64,000 bases of DNA from Duganella sp. BuS-21. GTDB lineage: Bacteria; Pseudomonadota; Gammaproteobacteria; Burkholderiales; Burkholderiaceae_D. The first letter of the stretch is position 1. Each line of letters begins with the position of its first letter. The notes below the pieces were generated by a model that saw only the letters and a list, made by a program, of their open reading frames with translations, was not told the origin of the DNA and did not search any database. This document shows positions 50,982 to 59,150 of this stretch, piece after piece. The position numbers and the translations under genes were made by a program. The DNA is taken from NCBI GenBank assembly GCA_041874725.1, contig CP097466.1, positions 1,798,001-1,862,000 of the forward strand, in the 5' to 3' direction.

Positions 50982-51014
50982 AAAAAAAGGAACCGCGCGC
51001 GGTTCCTTTTTTTT
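50982..51014 (+). terminator. Rho-independent terminator of the TonB-domain gene pair
   Basis: AAAAAAAGGAACCGCG facing CGCGGTTCCTTTTTTTT; stem GGAACCGCG/CGCGGTTCC followed by T8, 20 bp after the stop. Confidence 0.95.
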
Positions 51015-51105
51015 CGGCTGTCGCAACGGTTGTAATAAACTGTAATGGCGAGCGAAACGTGCCGGACTTCCTTATATAGTACGATCTGGATAGAGGAGAA
51101 TCGTC

Positions 51106-51486
51106 ATGAAGACCATCGTTGTTGCAGTTGTCGCCTTGGCGGCGTTGACCGGCTGTGCGACGCAGCGTCCGAATTACTACGCGCCCGCCGCCGTGCAAGA
51201 CCCTTACCAGTGGCACACCGTGGCCGTGATGCCGTCCGGTTCGGAAACGCGCTCGGGCACCTGGACCGAGGAGTTGCCGGCCCAGCAAGCTGCGCGCGTG
51301 GCGTATGGCAGTCAGCCGGTGTACACCACCACTTATGTGGCGCCGCCGGCCTATTACGCACCAGCGCCCGTGTATTACGCGCCGGCGCCGTCGTACTACT
51401 ATCCGCCGGTGGCATTGGGCCTGAACTTTTCGTTCGGTCGTTGGTGCTGCGGTGGTCGTGGTGGGCGCGGCTACCGCCACCGCTGA
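51106..51486 (+). CDS. Small putative lipoprotein, Tyr/Pro-rich
   Basis: 126 aa. Signal peptide ending in a lipobox, MKTIVVAVVALAALTGC, with Cys17 as the predicted lipid-bearing residue. The mature part has a Tyr/Pro/Ala-rich repeat (YYAPAPVYYAPAPSYYYPP) and a Gly/Arg-rich end with a CC pair. No family recognised. ATG 51106 follows AGAGGAG at about 7 bases. Probably envelope-associated, exposed or periplasmic. Confidence 0.75.
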   Translation: MKTIVVAVVALAALTGCATQRPNYYAPAAVQDPYQWHTVAVMPSGSETRSGTWTEELPAQQAARVAYGSQPVYTTTYVAPPAYYAPAPVYYAPAPSYYYPPVALGLNFSFGRWCCGGRGGRGYRHR

Positions 51487-51575
51487 GCGGACGGCAAGCG
51501 CCAATTTTTATTTTGGGGGAGAAGGCGCTAGGTAGTTGGCGTCAACGCCATGCAACTTCATGTACCCCAGGCAGA

Positions 51576-51664
51576 AGGGTCGGACCCCGTACGGGGTCCG
51601 ACCCTGAGCTTTAGCGGTGTGCGGGTTGGGGTGGTGCCGCATGCAGTTACGGCGACCTGCAACG
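51576..51664. repeat. Dispersed GC-rich repeat, copy C
   Basis: Begins with a perfect 30-bp palindrome at 51576-51605 with arms AGGGTCGGACCCCGT / ACGGGGTCCGACCCT, then the body TAGCGGTGTGCGGGTTGGGG (51612-51631) shared with copies A and B. Confidence 0.85.
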
Positions 51665-51676
51665 TCCACCCATTTC

Positions 51677-51796
51677 TTACCGCAGCACGTAGATGGAAGC
51701 CGTGTGCAGCACGTTCTCGGAGCACAGTTCGTAAGCGGAGGCGCCTGCAACGGTGATCAGCAAAGCGCCAAATGCGATATGAAGATAGCGTGCCAT
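51677..51796 (-). CDS. Very small secreted or membrane peptide (39 aa)
   Basis: An ORF of 40 codons on the minus strand starts ATG at 51796 with a strong AGGAG site 6 bases upstream (CAGGAGCACGTCATG). It reads MARYLHIAFGALLITVAGAS then AYELCSENVLHTASIYVLR, giving one hydrophobic N-terminal segment that could be a signal peptide or single helix with a short Cys-containing tail. No homolog recognised. It sits directly beside repeat copy C. The ribosome site and hydrophobic start are the only support. Confidence 0.5.
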   Translation of the reverse strand: MARYLHIAFGALLITVAGASAYELCSENVLHTASIYVLR

Positions 51797-51927
51797 GACG
51801 TGCTCCTGATAAGAAAGGTTGGGTAACTGGAATGACTCCAGAATAGTCCACAGCCTGTCTTTCCGGCATCAGCCAAATGTCCATCGCAGTGTAGGACAAC
51901 TGCTTGTCTTCTATCCTTTCAACAACT

Positions 51928-52377
51928 TTATTTGGTTTTCCAGAGCGTGATCGGGCTGACTGGCGCGGTGTCGAGCGCGTTGGCGGTTGCCAGCCATTGC
52001 TGCAGGCGTTCCGGCTGCTTGAGGTGGATGCCCATGCCGTCGATGACGCCGATCTGTTCCAGCATGCTGGCGTTGATTTTAGCTTTGGACACGGTGGGTG
52101 CGCCCATCACCATGCGGTCGTAGGCCTTGCGCGCCTTGTTCTCCCACTTGTGCAGGCTGCTGTCTTCGAAGCGGTTGCTTTCGAAGTACACGGTCAGCGT
52201 GCCGTCGGGATTGCCGAAGCCGACAATGCCCGCACCCATGCGGATGTTGGCGTTGGTGCCGGCGTCGAAAGTTTGGGTAGGGACGAAGACGGCCGCGCGG
52301 CCGTCGATGTCAGGGCGACCGATGGGCGTATCTTTGCCATAGGTGCTGACTTCGGTGATGGTTTTTTCTGATGACAT
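51928..52377 (-). CDS. Hypothetical protein, 149 aa
   Basis: Starts ATG 52377 (MSSEKTITEVSTYGKDTPIGRPDIDGRAAVFVPTQTFDAGTNANIRMGAGIVGFGNPDGTLTVYFESNRFEDSSLHKWENKARKAYDRM). Soluble, no signal peptide or membrane helix, mixed alpha/beta composition; ends PVSPITLWKTK. No family recognised. The frame is long, uses ordinary GC-rich codons and has a good start, so it is very likely real. It may be the last gene of the minus-strand group that includes the three tail-anchored proteins, 164 bp away. Confidence 0.7.
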   Translation of the reverse strand: MSSEKTITEVSTYGKDTPIGRPDIDGRAAVFVPTQTFDAGTNANIRMGAGIVGFGNPDGTLTVYFESNRFEDSSLHKWENKARKAYDRMVMGAPTVSKAKINASMLEQIGVIDGMGIHLKQPERLQQWLATANALDTAPVSPITLWKTK

Positions 52378-52541
52378 GACTTCTAGGATTCAGGGGAGGC
52401 AGGCAGGGTGCTGCGGCTTTGCATGGGAATGCAAACAATGTTCATTGTAGCGTCAATCTAGTTCCAACGGGCAATGGCCCAGCTTAAAAATTTGTAACGA
52501 CTAGCGGAGCAGGGCAAGCCAACGCGCTGTCGCCGGCCAGG

Positions 52542-52889
52542 TTAGAGAAAGCGCGCGAAGGCGAAGCCGGCGCTGAGGAGGAGGGCGGTGAATCCGGCCA
52601 TGCGCCACGTCAGCTGATACACCGCAGTTGAAAGTTCGGCCTTGGTGGCGAAGGTCTGCAGCGCGTGGGTTTGAAACGCCAGCAGGCTGGCTTGAAACGC
52701 CTGCTGGTTGGCGGCGAGGACGTCCAGCTTGCCCGCAAGGAGTGCGATCTCCTCCTTGGTCACATAGTTGGACTTGATGACCTCGACTGCGGTGTACAGT
52801 TCGTTCATTGTCGCGGGCGTTGCTGTTGACGGTGGAGGGCCATCCTCCGGCTGTCCGGAATCCAGGTCAAGCAGGCTCTGATTTGTCAT
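52542..52889 (-). CDS. Small tail-anchored coiled-coil protein, copy 1
   Basis: 115 aa from the ATG at 52889, with GGAGG 5 bases upstream. An extended frame exists but does not match the paralogs. Disordered N-terminus (MTNQSLLDLDSGQPEDGPPPSTATPAT), a helical segment with heptad-like spacing (LYTAVEVIKSNYVTKEEIALLAGKLDVLAANQQAFQA, then TFATKAELSTAVYQL), and a C-terminal membrane helix WRMAGFTALLLSAGFAFARFL. Nearly identical to copy 2 but with 7 extra residues in the coiled coil. Resembles DUF1640-type small coiled-coil membrane proteins in architecture only; function unknown. Confidence 0.75.
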   Translation of the reverse strand: MTNQSLLDLDSGQPEDGPPPSTATPATMNELYTAVEVIKSNYVTKEEIALLAGKLDVLAANQQAFQASLLAFQTHALQTFATKAELSTAVYQLTWRMAGFTALLLSAGFAFARFL

Positions 52890-52903
52890 GGCGGCCTCCG
52901 CTG

Positions 52904-53230
52904 TCAAAGAAAGCGCGCGAAGGCGAAGCCGGCGCTGAGGAGGAGGGCGGTGAATCCGGCCATGCGCCAAGTCAGCTGATATACCGCGTTTGAAAGCTCC
53001 GCCTTGGTGGCGAAGGTCTGCAGCGCTTGGGCCTGAAACGCCTGCTGGTTGGCGGCGAGGACGTCCAGCTTGCCCGCAAGGAGTGCGATCTCCTCCTTGG
53101 TCACATAGTTGGACTTGATGACCTCGACTGCGGTGTACAGTTCGTTCAATGTCGCGGGCGTTGCTGTTGACGGTGGAGGGCCATCCTCCGGCTGTCCGGA
53201 ATCCAGGTCAAGCAGGCTCTGATTTGTCAT
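52904..53230 (-). CDS. Small tail-anchored coiled-coil protein, copy 2
   Basis: 108 aa from the ATG at 53230, preceded by the same GGAGGCCGCC ribosome site as the other copies. Protein is almost identical to copy 1 (one change, ATLNEL for ATMNEL, a 7-residue deletion, and N for T in AELSNAVY). Same layout: disordered start, coiled coil, C-terminal membrane helix. Recent tandem duplication; the repeat unit is about 340-362 bp. Confidence 0.75.
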   Translation of the reverse strand: MTNQSLLDLDSGQPEDGPPPSTATPATLNELYTAVEVIKSNYVTKEEIALLAGKLDVLAANQQAFQAQALQTFATKAELSNAVYQLTWRMAGFTALLLSAGFAFARFL

Positions 53231-53244
53231 GGCGGCCTCCGCTG

Positions 53245-53634
53245 TCAAAGAAAGCGCGCGAAGGCGACGCCGGCGCTGAGGAGGAGGCTGCCAAATGCGG
53301 CTACGCGCCAGGTTTGCAGGTTGATGGCGGTGCTCGGTTCTTCTTTGGTGGCGAAAACTTTGTACATCATCTCGGTATGCGTCTTGAATGCCTGATCGAT
53401 GTGGGTCTTGAGGGCGAGTTCGATTTGTGCCGGCATTGCATCCAGCTTGCCGGTCAATACGTTGACGGTGCCGTTCAGGACGGCAAGCTCCTCCTTGCTA
53501 GCATAGTTGGACGCCATGACCTTCACCGTTAGCGTGAGTTCATTGAGTGCTGCGCTATCGGATTCAGATTGGGGAGTCATGGCTTTATCCTCCGGTTGCT
53601 TCGATTGCTTGTCAAGCAAGCTCATGGGGCGCAT
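53245..53634 (-). CDS. Small tail-anchored coiled-coil protein, copy 3 (divergent)
   Basis: 129 aa from the ATG at 53634 with GGAGGCCGCC upstream. More diverged: MRPMSLLDKQSKQPEDKAMTPQSESDSAALNELTLTVKVMASNYASKEELAVLNGTVNVLTGKLDAMPAQIELALKTHIDQAFKTHTEMMYKVFATKEEPSTAINLQTWRVAAFGSLLLSAGVAFARFL. The coiled coil is longer, but the YASKEELAVL and RVAAFGSLLLSAG segments align with copies 1 and 2. First gene of the minus-strand array, probably the ancestral type. Confidence 0.75.
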   Translation of the reverse strand: MRPMSLLDKQSKQPEDKAMTPQSESDSAALNELTLTVKVMASNYASKEELAVLNGTVNVLTGKLDAMPAQIELALKTHIDQAFKTHTEMMYKVFATKEEPSTAINLQTWRVAAFGSLLLSAGVAFARFL

Positions 53635-53722
53635 GGCGGCCTCCTTGCTGGGTATTCAGGAAGCGTAGCGGTGCAACAGGGGGAGGACTAGAGGTGGATC
53701 AACGGTGGGAGGCTTAAAACGC

Positions 53723-53750
53723 AAAAAGCCCAGTCGGAGACTGGGCTTTT
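53723..53750 (-). terminator. Native tRNA-His terminator, now separated from its tRNA
   Basis: AAAAAGCCCAGTC-GGA-GACTGGGCTTTT, bidirectional. It lies 8 bp outside the left attachment repeat, at the position where the tRNA-His transcript would have ended before the element inserted. Confidence 0.8.
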
Positions 53751-53757
53751 CACTTCA

Positions 53758-53779
53758 TTCTTTGGGGTGGCTGATGGGG
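53758..53779. repeat. Left attachment site (attL)
   Basis: 22 bp, ending TTGGGGTGGCTGATGGGG, identical to 63658-63679, which forms the 3' end of tRNA-His. The exact spacing of the two copies is 9,900 bp. Confidence 0.9.
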
Positions 53780-53841
53780 GACCATTTGCCACCTATGAAC
53801 CCTAGTGCTCACAAGGCTTTGCACTGGATGAAACACAGGTC

Positions 53842-53863
53842 TGTGTGACGCATTGTGTAACAA
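53842..53863. promoter_or_regulatory. Candidate integrase arm site, left
   Basis: TGTGTGAC-N5-GTGTAACAA; the same pattern, TGTGTGAC-N5-GTGTATCAA, occurs at 63566-63587 near the right end in the same orientation. Arms about 60-70 bp inside each att repeat are typical of tyrosine integrase elements; the role is inference. Confidence 0.45.
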
Positions 53864-53883
53864 CGGACGCTTGCACGCAAGGG

Positions 53884-54255
53884 CTATTGATAGCCCTTAC
53901 TCTTCGTCCAAAGTGTCCAAACTCCGAGCAGGATTGTGAAAATCCCCCAGCCGATGAAGATTCGACGTCGGGAACTCGGGTTGCGCATACTCTTGAAGCA
54001 CGAAGCAATTCCTAAGTGGATTACTGGAAATAAAAGGCTTGCCCCTATAGACTGGGCTATTATTTCACTCAGCGCCTGTGGGTGGTCGATAGAAACGGCG
54101 ATTTGTGGGAGCGCCCGTAGTCCAAAATTTTGAACCCACGTTTGAAAAAATGCGAAAAAAAACGATACTAGCGAAATTGCAACAGCAAGCGCTAGCGAGG
54201 TGTGCTTTGTTAGGTTTGGTTCATGACTTGCCGTCATTGTCTTTAAATCTTCCAT
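53884..54255 (-). CDS. Unrecognised membrane protein, element cargo
   Basis: 123 aa from the ATG at 54255, 2 bases after the stop of the upstream cargo gene, so the two are coupled. Three hydrophobic segments: LALAVAISLVSFFFAFFQTWV, IIAQSIGASLLFPVIHLGIA and RIFIGWGIFTILLGVWTLW, with a short loop between. No family recognised. Its stop lies in a perfect hairpin, AAGGGCTA-TTGA-TAGCCCTT (53879-53898), which may end the transcript. It lies next to attL, the usual place for accessory cargo. Confidence 0.65.
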   Translation of the reverse strand: MEDLKTMTASHEPNLTKHTSLALAVAISLVSFFFAFFQTWVQNFGLRALPQIAVSIDHPQALSEIIAQSIGASLLFPVIHLGIASCFKSMRNPSSRRRIFIGWGIFTILLGVWTLWTKSKGYQ

Positions 54256-54257
54256 TC

Positions 54258-54791
54258 TCAATCCCTATCTGTCAATGACCCGCCGGGTCCTAGCCACATA
54301 CCGTCATTAAGGTAGACGGACTCTCCATCGTTGTTGCTTAGAGCTTGGTAAATCGAGGACAAACTGTCGTCGTCCCTCGCTCTGTCCCGCGCTTCTGCCT
54401 TGGCTCCATGCTTACTGGCCCATTCTGAGCGACCAATGCCAACTTTCTGGAAATACGAATCGTCTATTGGCTGCTGAGTGACAAACAGAGTTGCTGCGGA
54501 AAGCGTATTCCAATGGATAGATGTTTCGCTTTCCGTATAGTTGTATTCGACAAACTTGTCGGCCTCGCGATGCATGCTGACGCTTAATCTCCCATCGGAA
54601 TTGAGCATCTCTCCTACGGCCAAGGGTGTGATAAGCAAGTCAATGCCCCGTGCGCGAACTAGTACAAGCATTGTGTGTGATTCGGTTGACTTGGCCAAGG
54701 CAAGTCGCCATTTCTTTGATGCGGTTGGTCCTATGCGAAAGCCAAGAGCTGTTAGTTCCGCTATCAGCTCTTCCCGTGTTAGCGCTTTCAA
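54258..54791 (-). CDS. Unrecognised soluble protein, element cargo
   Basis: 177 aa from a TTG at 54791, chosen because AGGGAG lies 5 bases upstream. The frame opens 21 codons earlier without support. Begins MKALTREELIAELTALGFRIGPTASKKWRLALAKS, a helical start, followed by beta-rich sequence (HTMLVLVRARGIDLLITPLAVG) and an acidic, polar C-terminus ending DGMWLGPGGSLTDRD. No signal peptide or membrane helix; no family recognised. The codon use is AT-rich compared with the chromosome. It is coupled to the membrane protein gene, suggesting that they act together, but how is unknown. Confidence 0.65.
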   Translation of the reverse strand: MKALTREELIAELTALGFRIGPTASKKWRLALAKSTESHTMLVLVRARGIDLLITPLAVGEMLNSDGRLSVSMHREADKFVEYNYTESETSIHWNTLSAATLFVTQQPIDDSYFQKVGIGRSEWASKHGAKAEARDRARDDDSLSSIYQALSNNDGESVYLNDGMWLGPGGSLTDRD

Positions 54792-54848
54792 TTTATCTCC
54801 CTTCCTAAATGCCGATAATTGCCAGTAAGTAAATTGTAACCGCAAAGC

Positions 54849-54933
54849 GACCACAGTGGTCCGAGCTTCGGGCGCGTTCAGATAAAAAGCATGTAGCTAT
54901 ACGGCTCATCCATCAACCCTTTGGAGAAGCCGA
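54849..54933. other. Candidate oriT/regulatory zone between cargo and mobilization genes
   Basis: Divergent gap upstream of the accessory gene, the usual site of oriT in MobF systems. It contains the palindrome GACCAC-A-GTGGTC (54849-54861) and a short AT-rich stretch CAGATAAAAAGCATGTAGC. No exact match to a known nic core is present, so this is placement-based inference. Confidence 0.3.
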
Positions 54934-55140
54934 ATGAATCCATCAATCCTGCCGACGCAGGGCAATAGAACGATACACACCCCTGCAATCTTCGATAGCG
55001 AGGCGCAACGCGCCGAAACCCGCATCAACACTCGCATTGGCCGGTCCACGGTGCCGATTGAGGCGGTCCACGTTTGTGTCCCCCTCTCCCAGCAGCCCAA
55101 TGTAGACGAGGGTTTGGGCCGAGGAGGTAACCATGACTGA
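54934..55140 (+). CDS. Possible small leading ORF of the mobilization operon (68 aa)
   Basis: ATG 54934 has GGAG 7 bases upstream, and the ORF ends by overlapping the next start by 8 bases (ATGACTGA), the usual sign of translational coupling. Begins MNPSILPTQGNRTIHTPAIF. No family recognised; composition is not strongly protein-like, so it could be a chance frame. Confidence 0.4.
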   Translation: MNPSILPTQGNRTIHTPAIFDSEAQRAETRINTRIGRSTVPIEAVHVCVPLSQQPNVDEGLGRGGNHD

Positions 55141-55498
55141 ACGTAGCCGATTTATTAAGGTTCGCGTTAGTGATGGTGAATATGCGCAACTGCGCCTGCG
55201 AGCCGATTCTCACGGAGTGACTATGTCCGAACATGTGCGCGCGACCGTTGCGACGGTGCACCAGTCGGTGGATGTGGTCGCTGAATTGGCCGCTCTACGT
55301 CAACAGATTCATCAAGCCACTAGCCCTACGACGACCTTTGATAAACACGCTGACACCGAGCAGCGAGAGATGCTATTGCTGCTGCGTGAGCTGGCAGCAG
55401 CACGCGATGCGCAGATTCTTGCGCGCGTCCGTGCACAGCTTTCTTCACGTGATTCAGGCGGGCAACAGCGTGGAGTGTCAGCAGCGGTTGTAAACTGA
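55133..55498 (+). CDS. Ribbon-helix-helix relaxosome accessory protein (MobC/TrwA-like), C-terminus altered by IS insertion
   Basis: 121 aa. N-terminal RHH DNA-binding pattern RFIKVRVSDGEYAQLRLRADSHGVTMSEHVRATVATV, then a helical region (LAALRQQIHQ, EQREMLLLLRELAAARDAQILARVRAQL). Start ATG 55133 with a perfect GAGGAGG site. Such proteins bind oriT and recruit the relaxase. The IS21 element enters at codon 115; the last residues (VSAAVVN) come from the IS end. Joining across the 5-bp duplication restores GGV-A then TGA overlapping the ATG of the next gene (57544). The protein has lost only about three native residues and is probably still functional. Confidence 0.75.
   Translation: MTERSRFIKVRVSDGEYAQLRLRADSHGVTMSEHVRATVATVHQSVDVVAELAALRQQIHQATSPTTTFDKHADTEQREMLLLLRELAAARDAQILARVRAQLSSRDSGGQQRGVSAAVVN
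55471..55475. repeat. IS21 target-site duplication, left copy
   Basis: TGGAG, repeated at 57532-57536 on the other side of the element. Confidence 0.9.
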
Positions 55499-55582
55499 TA
55501 CACAGCAGCGATTGAAAACTGATACACCGATTTGAGAAGATGGCTGCTTTGCGGAGCAGCCTTGAAACCCAACGAGGTGTGT

Positions 55583-57423
<1,841 letters not shown>

Positions 57424-57531
57424 AAGGGTTATGAAAAGAGATAAAATCCAGCGTGTGCTGGTGACGGAGGTGTATCAGTTTTAAATCGCTGCGGGCGTCA
57501 AAACTGTATCAGTTTTCAATCGCTGTTGACA

Positions 57532-57536
57532 TGGAG
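57532..57536. repeat. IS21 target-site duplication, right copy
   Basis: TGGAG. With the following GTGTGGC it restores a GGAGG ribosome site for the gene starting at 57544. Confidence 0.9.
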
Positions 57537-57543
57537 GTGTGGC

Positions 57544-57879
57544 ATGAAGACACACGACCCATTCCTGCGTTATCTCCTCAGTGCGGTGGACCGCGCCCTA
57601 GTCTGGGCGGTGCTTGCCATTATTTTGACGGCCTTGGCATGGAGCGCTGCATGGGGGCGAGGCCTCGGTATGCCTGTGTTAAATGGATGGCATGTACTCG
57701 GCTTGGCAATGCTTGGACGAGAGGTTGACCGGACAACGTTGACACTGCTGTTCCTATGCGGGGCATTTGGTGTGACTTCCGCTAGCTTGGTCTGTGGCTG
57801 GCTCTTTCGTCGCTGGAGGCGTCAGGCGGCTTTTGATTTGATGCCCTTGCGTGGTGCGCGCTGGGAGGGAGACAAATGA
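57544..57879 (+). CDS. Small membrane subunit of the coupling protein
   Basis: 111 aa from ATG 57544 (GGAGG 7 bases upstream). MKTHDPFLRYLLSAVDRALVWAVLAIILTALAWSAAW, then a second helix LTLLFLCGAFGVTSASLVCGWLF and a basic cytoplasmic end RRWRRQAAFDLMPLRGARW. In TrwB/TraD coupling proteins two N-terminal helices are fused to the ATPase. Here they seem to be encoded separately, as the next gene lacks any membrane helix and overlaps this stop by ATGA. The role as anchor is inference. Confidence 0.65.
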   Translation: MKTHDPFLRYLLSAVDRALVWAVLAIILTALAWSAAWGRGLGMPVLNGWHVLGLAMLGREVDRTTLTLLFLCGAFGVTSASLVCGWLFRRWRRQAAFDLMPLRGARWEGDK

Positions 57880-59150
57880 TGCCAGTAACTTGGCAGCGCT
57901 TCCGCTTATGGCGAGCGAAAATGCAGTATGCAAAGTCGAATTCCGGCGGGCGTCGGTTCTTGACTCTTGGTGGCCATCGCTGGCCTGTCGAACTGGAGAC
58001 GCTGCACCTTCTTGTCGCCGGAACTACTGGGGCAGGCAAGAGCACACTCATCGAAGAGCTGCTGGACGGTATTGTGGCACGTGGCGAAAAGGCCATTGTG
58101 TGTGACCCGAACGGCGGCTACTTGCGTCGCTTTGCACGAAGTGGCGACCGATTGTTGAACCCCTTTGACGCCCGTTCGGAAGGCTGGTGTGTATTCAATG
58201 AAATGCGCGCAGACTTTGACGCAGATCGCCTAGCGGCGAGCTGCGTCCCTGCCGGACATGGAGAGTCGGCACCTTGGCATCATTATGCCCAAGTGCTGCT
58301 GGCTGAGGTGTTGCGCGCATTGGTGCGCAACGGCGATACCACTACCGAACGCCTTCTGCACTGGTGTACAAGCGCACCAGCTCGGGAATTAGCTGCACTG
58401 CTCGCTGGTACGCCTGCGGCGGGTCTATTTGATGAGGGGGCAGATAAGGCATTGGCAAGCACACGATTTGTGCTGACAGCTCATTTATCGCAACATCGAT
58501 TCATCAAGCCCGGAAATTTTAGCCTGCGTAGATGGCTTGAGCAGGAGGAGGGAAGTCTCTTTATGACTTGGCGTGCAGATATGCAAACCGCCCTCGCGCC
58601 ACTTCTTGCTGCGTGGGTCGACATCGCGACCAATGCTGTACTGACATTACCACCTGCCCCTACTCGGCGCGTGTGGCTTGTGCTTGATGAGTTGGCCGCG
58701 CTAGGTAAGGTGAACGGTTTGGAGGGAGGGCTGACGCTGGGGAGAAAGCACGGCCTCGTTGTGGTAGCTGGGTTGCAAAGTACGGCGCAATTGGAGCGGT
58801 TGTATGGGCGTGAGTCAGCCACGGTATTGAGGTCGTGCTTCCGCAATTTGGTGGTGTTGGCTATTGCAAGGAGCGACCCCATGACAGCTGACGAACTTTC
58901 GCGTGCTCTCGGCGAGCGCGAAGTGTTGCGCCGGGAGGTTAGCCGCAGTAATGGCGCGAACGGCCTAGGCGAATCGCAAAGCCTGCGGCATGCGCAAGAG
59001 CGCCTAGTGCTCGGGAGCGAGGTTGCCGGGTTGCCGAATTTGGAGGGGTATCTCGCACTGGCGGGTGACCAACCCGTGCGCAGGCTGCGATTGACGCCCC
59101 GAGAGCGGGTGGAAGTTATTGATGCCTTTATCCCGGAGGAGGCATGCTAA
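57876..59150 (+). CDS. TraD/TrwB-like type IV coupling ATPase (soluble part)
   Basis: 424 aa. Walker A GTTGAGKST at residues 49-57 and Walker B RRVWLVLDELAAL near 265-277, plus the family motifs KAIVCDPNGGYLRRF, SLFMTWRAD and VAGLQSTAQLERLYG. Such hexameric ATPases hand the relaxase-DNA complex to a type IV channel. No membrane helices, shorter than TrwB (507 aa), consistent with the split from the preceding small gene. Overlaps both neighbours (ATGA upstream, 7 bp downstream). Confidence 0.88.
   Translation: MMPVTWQRFRLWRAKMQYAKSNSGGRRFLTLGGHRWPVELETLHLLVAGTTGAGKSTLIEELLDGIVARGEKAIVCDPNGGYLRRFARSGDRLLNPFDARSEGWCVFNEMRADFDADRLAASCVPAGHGESAPWHHYAQVLLAEVLRALVRNGDTTTERLLHWCTSAPARELAALLAGTPAAGLFDEGADKALASTRFVLTAHLSQHRFIKPGNFSLRRWLEQEEGSLFMTWRADMQTALAPLLAAWVDIATNAVLTLPPAPTRRVWLVLDELAALGKVNGLEGGLTLGRKHGLVVVAGLQSTAQLERLYGRESATVLRSCFRNLVVLAIARSDPMTADELSRALGEREVLRREVSRSNGANGLGESQSLRHAQERLVLGSEVAGLPNLEGYLALAGDQPVRRLRLTPRERVEVIDAFIPEEAC

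Larger units (their letters stand above)
52542..53648 (-). repeat. Tandem triplication of a small gene
   Basis: The string GCGCGCGAAGGCGA starts at 52551, 52913 and (as GCGCGCGAAGGCGAC) 53254, giving units of 362 and 341 bp. Units 1 and 2 are nearly identical over their whole length, including the ribosome site; unit 3 is more distant. Confidence 0.9.

Noticed and set aside
54043..54062. On the minus strand, GCCCAGTCTATAGGGGC resembles the TrwC nic region GTCTATAG of R388.
   Set aside because: It lies inside the coding region of the cargo membrane protein, far from the relaxosome gene, with only an 8-bp match that chance can explain; the gap at 54849-54933 is the more natural oriT.
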